NCBI GenBank assembly: GCA_938016505.1 | Contig: CALLWN010000236.1 | Span: forward strand, 1-6,914 | Source of the DNA: an uncultured Sphingomonadaceae bacterium | GTDB taxonomy: Bacteria > Pseudomonadota > Alphaproteobacteria > Sphingomonadales > Sphingomonadaceae | Direction of reading: 5' to 3' | DNA: 6,914 bases | Shown here: one piece after another, positions 1-3,963 of the stretch | Layout: each line of letters opens with the position of its first letter | Numbering within the stretch: the stretch's first letter is position 1 | Position numbers and translations under genes: made by a program | The notes under the pieces: model-generated | The model's input: the letters and a program-made list of their open reading frames with translations, nothing else | Databases searched by the model: none | What the model was told of the DNA's origin: nothing

Positions 1-473
1 GCTTCGAACATGTCGTCGGCGGTGCCCTCGAACAGCCGGCCGCAGCCCCTGGCGAACAGGGTATCGCCGCAGAACAGCGCGCCGGCGGTGGGGACGTGAT
101 AGGCGATGTGGCCGGCGGTGTGGGCGCCGACGAAGAGCACGTCGCCGCGATGGTCGCCGAGCGTGACCGTGTCGCCCCCGTCGACCGCCTGGTCGATGCC
201 GGGGATCCGCGCCGCCTCGCGCGCCGGGCCGATGACGGTGCAGCCGGTTGCAGCCTTGATGGCAGTGTTGCCGCCGACATGGTCGGGGTGCCAGTGGGTG
301 TTGAGGATGTGGGTGATGGCAAGACCGTGGGCGCTGGCGGCGGCGAGCACCGGGTCGGCGACGGCCGGGTCGATGACGGCGCAGCGGCCGGGCGCGTGGG
401 CGAACAGCCAGACATAGTTGTCGGCGAGCACCGGAACGCGGATGATCTCGGGGAGGGTGGTGGCTTCGGCCAT
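1..473 (-). CDS. gloB: Hydroxyacylglutathione hydrolase (glyoxalase II), C-terminus cut by window edge
   Basis: Glyoxalase II hydrolyses S-D-lactoylglutathione to D-lactate and glutathione, the second step of methylglyoxal detoxification in the cytoplasm. Reading the minus strand from ATG 473-471 gives 157 complete codons with no stop, so the gene runs off the left edge. The metallo-beta-lactamase-fold signature THWHPDH is at residues 59-65, supplying metal ligands H60, H62, D64 and H65. Further ligands are H122 (in HTAGHIAYH) and the bridging D137 (in CGDTLF). The stretch FARGCGRLFEG at 140-150 is typical of true GloB and sets it apart from generic MBL hydrolases. Family members are about 250 residues, so roughly the last 100, including the final His ligand and the glutathione-binding domain, lie outside the window. 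The start is one base after the gloA stop (TGA-C-ATG), which implies translational coupling. Identity is very likely; the missing domain is not seen. Confidence 0.93.
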   Translation of the reverse strand, partial: MAEATTLPEIIRVPVLADNYVWLFAHAPGRCAVIDPAVADPVLAAASAHGLAITHILNTHWHPDHVGGNTAIKAATGCTVIGPAREAARIPGIDQAVDGGDTVTLGDHRGDVLFVGAHTAGHIAYHVPTAGALFCGDTLFARGCGRLFEGTADDMFE

Positions 474-474
474 G

Positions 475-891
475 TCACCAGGTTCCGATGTTGGGGGCCG
501 AGGCCCAGGGCTCGCGCGGGGGGAGCGCGCCCGATGCCTGGAGGAGCTCGACCGAGATTCCGTCTGGGGTTTTCACGAACGCCATGCGGCCGTCGCGCGG
601 GGGGCGGTTGATGGTGACGCCGTTGGCGGCGAGCCGGTCGCAGACTTCGTAGATGTCGTCGACCGCGTAGGCGACATGACCGAAGTTGCGCCCACCCGTG
701 TAGCCGGCCTCGTCCCAGTTGTGGGTGAGCTCGATCTGGGCATCCTCGTTGCCGGGGACGGCGAGGAAGATGAGGGTGAAGCGCCCGGGCTCATTGTCGT
801 GGCGGTGGAGCTCCTTCAGGCCGAGCAGCTCGAAGAAGCGGATGGTCGCCTCCGGATCGGAGACGCGGAGCATGGTGTGGAGATATTTCAT
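475..891 (-). CDS. gloA: Lactoylglutathione lyase (glyoxalase I)
   Basis: Glyoxalase I isomerises the hemithioacetal of methylglyoxal and glutathione to S-D-lactoylglutathione, which is the substrate of the downstream gloB product. The 138-residue protein is a two-module VOC fold. Its expected metal ligands are all in place: H5 (KYLHTMLRV), E54 (QIELTHNW), H72 (GHVAYAVDD) and E115 (ISVELLQ). They match the H/E/H/E set of E. coli GlxI. Its compact length, close to the 135-residue E. coli enzyme, fits the short Ni/Co-type class rather than the longer Zn-type class; this metal preference is an inference. The start ATG 891-889 is preceded by TGAGGAG, a Shine-Dalgarno site that overlaps the TGA stop of the upstream thioesterase gene. 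The gene is the middle member of a minus-strand operon, with 10 nt before it and 1 nt after it. Confidence 0.94.
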   Translation of the reverse strand: MKYLHTMLRVSDPEATIRFFELLGLKELHRHDNEPGRFTLIFLAVPGNEDAQIELTHNWDEAGYTGGRNFGHVAYAVDDIYEVCDRLAANGVTINRPPRDGRMAFVKTPDGISVELLQASGALPPREPWASAPNIGTW

Positions 892-901
892 GGCAGGCTC
901 C

Positions 902-1360
902 TCAGGGGGCGGTCTTCAGCGGGCGGCCCTCGAGCGTTTCGAAGGCGGCAGTGATCCAGCCGGGGACGGGGGTGGGGCGGCCGCGGGCTTCTGCGACATG
1001 GACCTGGACCTGGAGGATGCGGGCGCGCAGGTCATCGGCCGAAGAGCCGTTGGCGAGGCCGTGGAGCTCGCACAGGAAGTGGGCCGAGGTGCGGCCGATG
1101 CGGGTGGCGGCGACGCAGATGTCGACTTCCTCGTCGAGCAGCATGGGGGCGACATAGTCGATCTCGGCGCGCACGACATGGAACTCGGCCTCGCCGCCGG
1201 TGATTGGCGTGTTCGCGAAGATCCCGGCCCGGCGCCAGTATTCCACGACACCCTCGTCGGCCCATTCGAGGTAGCGGCCGAAGTAGACGACGGCCTGCGC
1301 ATCGACTTCGGAATAGCGGACCCGACGGCGGACGGCGAATCGGAAGTCGGCGCGCGGCAT
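902..1360 (-). CDS. Hotdog-fold acyl-CoA thioesterase (4HBT / YbgC-FadM type)
   Basis: This 152-residue protein belongs to the 4-hydroxybenzoyl-CoA thioesterase / YbgC / FadM group, cytoplasmic enzymes that hydrolyse acyl-CoA thioesters. The N-terminal signature RVRYSEVDAQAVVYFGRYLEW starts near residue 13, with the candidate catalytic aspartate at D20, the position of the active-site Asp in this family. The central region, including AEIDYVAPMLLDEEVDICV, fits the strand pattern of a single hotdog domain, and the length is normal. ATG 1360-1358 follows an AAGG-containing purine stretch and is the first gene of the minus-strand operon leading into gloA and gloB. YbgC proper usually sits at the head of a tol-pal cluster. 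Here the context is glyoxalase, so no gene symbol is given. The substrate cannot be read from the sequence; a role in housekeeping acyl-CoA turnover is an inference. Confidence 0.87.
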   Translation of the reverse strand: MPRADFRFAVRRRVRYSEVDAQAVVYFGRYLEWADEGVVEYWRRAGIFANTPITGGEAEFHVVRAEIDYVAPMLLDEEVDICVAATRIGRTSAHFLCELHGLANGSSADDLRARILQVQVHVAEARGRPTPVPGWITAAFETLEGRPLKTAP

Positions 1361-1413
1361 GCCCTTGCCTTAGCCGGGGCTTGCAGGCAGGGCGAGCCGG
1401 GCAGGAGGCAGGC

Positions 1414-2121
1414 GTGGCAAACGGGCAGGGAACTCTGATTGCCGGCGGGCTGGTCGCGCTGGGGCTGGCGGCGGCGGGGCTGTTCGTGGGCCAGGGGCTT
1501 TCGCGGCTGCGCGAGCCGGCGGCGAGTGTCATGGTGCGTGGCGTGGCCGAGCGGGATGTTGTGGCCGATCTTGCGACCTGGACGCTTGCAGTGCAGTCGG
1601 CCGGGACCGACCTTGCAAGCGTGCAGGCCCGGGCCGACCGCGACGCCGAGACGGTGCGCGGTTTCCTCGAACGGCAGGGCTTCACGCCAGCCGAGATCGC
1701 CGCGCGGGGCGCGGGCGTGAACCAGTGGTACGACAGCAACCGCGGGGTCATGAACATCACCATCCGCCAGCGCTTCCAGGCGCGGACCGGGGATGTCGCG
1801 AAGATGGAGCGGGCGTTTGCAGCCCAGGCCGAGATCATCCGCGCCGGCGTGGCGCTCGATGACGACGGCGGCGGGTTGACCTACAGCTTCACCAGGCTGA
1901 ACGACGTGAAGCCGGCGATGATCGCCGAGGCGACCAGGGCTGCGCGCGAGGCGGCCGACCAGTTCGCAGCCGACTCGGGGACGAAGGTGGGCGGGATCCG
2001 CACGGCAACGCAGGGGCTGTTCACCATCACCGGGCGCGACGGCGACCCGGGGCCGGGGACCGACACGCCGAACCAGAAGGTCCGCGTGGTGACGACGGTC
2101 GAGTTCCGGCTCGAGGACTAG
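1414..2121 (+). CDS. SIMPL (DUF541) domain protein with N-terminal membrane anchor
   Basis: The chosen GTG start at 1414 follows a perfect AGGAGG at 1403-1408 with a 5-nt spacer and gives 235 residues. The open frame continues upstream to 1204, but that part overlaps the divergent thioesterase gene and lacks a comparable ribosome site. Residues about 8-26 form one hydrophobic helix (LIAGGLVALGLAAAGLFVG), probably an uncleaved anchor that places the rest in the periplasm. The SIMPL domain begins near residue 38 with SVMVRGVAERDVVADLATW and runs to the end, finishing in VRVVTTVEFRLE, a typical C-terminal strand. SIMPL proteins include E. coli YggE and Brucella BP26; they are periplasmic, with roles reported in oxidative stress and as oligomeric assemblies, but no defined reaction. 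The gene diverges from the thioesterase operon (53 nt between starts) and its stop is 6 nt from the convergent small membrane gene. Confidence 0.88.
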   Translation: MANGQGTLIAGGLVALGLAAAGLFVGQGLSRLREPAASVMVRGVAERDVVADLATWTLAVQSAGTDLASVQARADRDAETVRGFLERQGFTPAEIAARGAGVNQWYDSNRGVMNITIRQRFQARTGDVAKMERAFAAQAEIIRAGVALDDDGGGLTYSFTRLNDVKPAMIAEATRAAREAADQFAADSGTKVGGIRTATQGLFTITGRDGDPGPGTDTPNQKVRVVTTVEFRLED

Positions 2122-2127
2122 GCCGGC

Positions 2128-2340
2128 TCAGCCGCTGCCCGGGCCGGCCAGGAGGGCGCCGAGGAGGCGGGCCAGCGCGGCGAGAAAGACGATGCCCGAG
2201 GCGATCATGAGGTAATCGAACGGGATGTGGGCGAGCGGGCCGATGGTGCGGCGGCGGTCGGCCAGCGCGAACAGCAGGGTTGCCGCCGCGGCAGCTGCGG
2301 TCACGCCGGCGAGGAGCGGATCGGGGGCCGGCACGGGCAT
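2128..2340 (-). CDS. Small two-helix membrane protein, function unknown
   Basis: This 70-residue minus-strand frame fills the space between the SIMPL stop (6 nt away, convergent) and the methyltransferase start (67 nt away, divergent). It has two hydrophobic segments, about residues 10-26 (AGVTAAAAAATLLFALA) and 44-65 (LMIASGIVFLAALARLLGALL), joined by a basic loop DRRRTIGPLAHIPFDY. This suggests a helical hairpin in the inner membrane with the arginine-rich loop in the cytoplasm. I do not recognise a named family, although small two-helix proteins of this design are common hypothetical genes in sphingomonads. Codons strongly favour G/C at the third base, as in neighbouring genes, which supports coding. 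The weak point is the start: the bases before ATG 2340 are C-rich and contain no Shine-Dalgarno sequence. The alternative GTG at codon 3 is no better. Confidence 0.6.
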   Translation of the reverse strand: MPVPAPDPLLAGVTAAAAAATLLFALADRRRTIGPLAHIPFDYLMIASGIVFLAALARLLGALLAGPGSG

Positions 2341-2346
2341 CTGTCA

Positions 2347-2386
2347 GGGGTTGGAGGGGGCGGCCGGGGCGGCTAGGAGGGGCGGG
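2347..2386 (+). other. Run of G-tracts, possible G-quadruplex, ahead of the methyltransferase gene
   Basis: The 67-nt gap between the divergent starts carries successive G-tracts at 2347-2350, 2356-2360, 2366-2369 and 2379-2382, plus GGG at 2384-2386. The spacers are 5, 5 and 9 nt. This meets a relaxed four-tract quadruplex pattern on the plus strand, which would be the 5' leader RNA of the methyltransferase gene if transcription starts upstream of it. It also contains AGGAGG at 2375-2380, but no start codon lies at a suitable distance. In GC-rich DNA such runs can arise by chance, so a structural role is an inference. Confidence 0.4.
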
Positions 2387-2407
2387 TTCCACCACGGGGA
2401 GTTGGTC

Positions 2408-3241
2408 ATGATCCGCGCCTTTCTCGTTGCTGCCGTGCTCGCAGCACCTGCTGCCGCTGCAGCGCCCGCGCAAGCTGCGCGCGCGACCGAGGCGGAGGCG
2501 GCGGCTGCGCTCGATGCCGCGATTGCAGGGCCGTGGCGCTCGGAGGCGAACCGGGCGCGCGACCGCTATCGCCACCCGAAGGAGACGCTGCTGTTCTTCG
2601 GCTTCCGCCCCGACATGACGGTCGTCGAGATCATGCCCGGCGGCGGCTGGTACACCGAGATCCTTGCCCCGGCGCTCAGGGAGCGCGGCCAGTATGTCGC
2701 CGCCCACAACAACCCGAATGCCTCGCCGGGGGCTGCCAAGGCCAGGGCGGACTTCCTCGAGCGCTTCGGCGACGAATCGGTCTACGGGCGGGTGACCGCG
2801 ACCAACTTCGGCAAGGGGATCATGGCCTCGATGGCGGCGCCCAACAGCGTGGACATGGTCGTGACCTTCCGATCGATCCACGGGCTCCTCGGCGCCGGCA
2901 GTGCCGAGGAGGCGTTCCGGGCCTTCTACACGGTGCTGAAACCCGGCGGCCGGCTCGGGATCGAGCAGCACCGCCAGCGCGAGGACCGGCCCAACCTGCC
3001 CGGTGCCAACCAGGGCGGCTATGTGAAGGAAAGCCAGGTGATCGCGCTCGCCGAGGCGGCCGGGTTCCGGCTGGTGGGCCGGTCCGAGATCAACGCCAAC
3101 CCGAAGGATAGCGCCGACTGGCCCGACGGCGTGTGGACGCTGCCGCCGACGCTCGCGCTCAAGGACAAGGACCGGGAGAGGTATCTGGCGATTGGCGAGA
3201 GCGACCGGATGACCCTCGTCTTCGAGAAGCCGGCGCGCTAG
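2408..3241 (+). CDS. Exported class I SAM-dependent methyltransferase-like protein (COG4798 type)
   Basis: The start is ATG 2408, preceded by GGGGAG at 2396-2401 with a 6-nt spacer. The 277-residue product begins with a Sec-type signal peptide: MIR, a hydrophobic alanine/leucine core, and a probable cut after A23 (APAQA). The mature part is a Rossmann-type methyltransferase. Its glycine-rich motif I is VVEIMPGGGWYTEILAP at 72-88, preceded by RDRYRHPKETLLFFGFRPDM, a pattern typical of the COG4798 'predicted methyltransferase' group. Later motifs are SVDMVVTFRSIHGLL and FYTVLKPGGRLGIEQH, the latter the usual post-motif-III strand (LKPGG). The substrate is unknown. Export is odd because SAM is made in the cytoplasm. 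Members of this group with leader peptides are known from memory, so the start is probably right. The next gene lies 70 nt downstream on the same strand. Confidence 0.83.
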   Translation: MIRAFLVAAVLAAPAAAAAPAQAARATEAEAAAALDAAIAGPWRSEANRARDRYRHPKETLLFFGFRPDMTVVEIMPGGGWYTEILAPALRERGQYVAAHNNPNASPGAAKARADFLERFGDESVYGRVTATNFGKGIMASMAAPNSVDMVVTFRSIHGLLGAGSAEEAFRAFYTVLKPGGRLGIEQHRQREDRPNLPGANQGGYVKESQVIALAEAAGFRLVGRSEINANPKDSADWPDGVWTLPPTLALKDKDRERYLAIGESDRMTLVFEKPAR

Positions 3242-3311
3242 GTCCGGTCTGGACTGGCCGGCATTCCGGGTTCAGTCGCGGTTCAAGCCCCGGGGGGGAG
3301 GCACGGGAGCC

Positions 3312-3728
3312 GTGGTGTGTTCCCGTCTCACCGGGCTCTGGCTGCCCCTGGCTGCGGCCGTGCTCGGCCTTGCCTTGCCCGGTGGTGCGCTGCTGGCCCA
3401 GGTGCGGGTTCCGGTGGGATCGCTGCCGCCCGAGGCCGGGGTTGAGGACTGGACTGTTGGACCGGCGCGCAAGCGGGCGTGCATCGAGGCGACGGCGATT
3501 GCCGGCGCGGTTGTCATCGACCCGCGGACGCTGGAGCTTGCCGACCGTGCCGGACGGCGGTTCCGGCTCGTCTTTGCGCGGCCGTGCCCGCACCTCGGCT
3601 TCTATGGCGGCTTCTATTATGTGCCGGACGCGGCCGGGCAGCTGTGCGCCTCGCGCGACCAGCTGATGGGGCGCAGCGGCGCGGCCTGCCCGATCGCGGC
3701 GATTGCAGCGATGCGTCCGCCGCGGTGA
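3312..3728 (+). CDS. Small secreted four-cysteine protein, DUF6491-like
   Basis: The product is about 138 residues with a signal peptide: SRLTG, a hydrophobic core (LWLPLAAAVLGLALPGGALLA), and a probable cut after A29. The mature part has exactly four cysteines, C57 (RACIEA), C92 (RPCPHLGF), C112 (QLCASRD) and C126 (AACPIA). This spacing suggests two disulfides formed in the periplasm. The pattern of a leading Cys, short strands, a CPxLGF motif, then QLC and a GxxAAC ending resembles DUF6491 proteins of proteobacteria. That assignment is from memory and no function is known for the family. Two adjacent GTG codons (3312 and 3315) could start it; GGGAG at 3305-3309 and a G7-AGG stretch at 3292-3301 lie upstream, so the exact start is uncertain by one codon. 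It follows the methyltransferase on the same strand by 70 nt and may be co-transcribed, with a terminator 25 nt after its stop. Confidence 0.72.
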   Translation: MVCSRLTGLWLPLAAAVLGLALPGGALLAQVRVPVGSLPPEAGVEDWTVGPARKRACIEATAIAGAVVIDPRTLELADRAGRRFRLVFARPCPHLGFYGGFYYVPDAAGQLCASRDQLMGRSGAACPIAAIAAMRPPR

Positions 3729-3752
3729 CGGCCGGGGGCTGTGGCAGGCAGG

Positions 3753-3776
3753 CAACAGGCTTCGGCCCGTTGTTTT
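3753..3776 (+). terminator. Intrinsic terminator with TTCG tetraloop
   Basis: CAAC (3753-3756) pairs with GTTG (3769-3772), and GGC (3758-3760) pairs with GCC (3765-3767) around a TTCG loop. One A/C mismatch separates the two helices. GG at 3751-3752 can extend the stem by wobble. The stem is followed directly by TTTT at 3773-3776. The stem is short, but the C(UUCG)G loop is exceptionally stable and the T-run is rare in such GC-rich DNA. It lies 25 nt after the stop of the four-cysteine gene and would separate that transcript from the receptor gene. Confidence 0.55.
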
Positions 3777-3803
3777 CGTGAGGGGCCTCGGCTGCGGCTG
3801 CGC

Positions 3804-3832
3804 TGGACAAGGCCCAAGCGCGCTGTTTCTAT
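3804..3832 (+). promoter_or_regulatory. Weak candidate sigma-70-type promoter for the receptor gene
   Basis: TGGACA at 3804-3809 matches the -35 consensus at five of six bases. TTCTAT at 3827-3832 lies exactly 17 nt downstream but matches the -10 consensus at only three of six. A start would fall near 3839, giving a leader of about 125 nt before the preferred ATG at 3964. It is the best pair I found between the terminator and the receptor gene, but it could be chance. I saw no Fur box, cobalamin riboswitch or other recognised regulatory motif in this 235-nt gap. Confidence 0.25.
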
Positions 3833-3963
3833 GCGTTTGTCCCTGGGGAGGGATCATGCTGACGCGATGCTCCGCAAGAGGGCTGCCGAGGTTCTGGTCT
3901 TTGCGTGATGTCTCTCCGGGCGTTTCGGTCTTGGTGCCGGGAGCTGAGCGAGGGAGGCCAGGA

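Noticed and set aside
96..954. Plus-strand open frames of 171 and 178 codons over the glyoxalase genes
   Set aside because: These are antisense to gloB and gloA, whose catalytic residues are all intact. Their own products show no motif.
1361..1413. Divergent promoters between the thioesterase and SIMPL genes
   Set aside because: The 53-nt gap contains both ribosome sites, but I could not find a credible -35/-10 pair on either strand. The promoters may lie inside the opposing genes.
1032..1838. A 268-codon minus-strand open frame spanning the thioesterase and SIMPL genes
   Set aside because: It crosses a divergent gene boundary, overlaps two recognised genes and reads as an Arg/Ala/Ser/Pro-rich shadow.
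2122..2148. GCCGGC at 2122-2127 and 2143-2148 as a shared terminator between the convergent SIMPL and small membrane genes
   Set aside because: The 6-bp arms surround a 15-nt loop with no T-run on either strand, and the element runs into the end of the small gene. GCCGGC is a self-complementary hexamer common in this composition.
2027..2971. A 314-codon minus-strand open frame across the small membrane gene and the methyltransferase
   Set aside because: The translation is Arg/Pro-rich with no domain, and it overlaps two better supported genes in other frames.
3270..3295. A GGTTCAAGCC stretch resembling a tRNA T-loop
   Set aside because: The flanking bases do not pair as a T-stem, and no acceptor stem or anticodon arm can be drawn around it.
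3729..3963. A cobalamin riboswitch or Fur box upstream of the receptor gene
   Set aside because: I looked for the conserved cobalamin-box core and for an AT-rich Fur-type palindrome and found neither, so no metal or vitamin substrate is implied.
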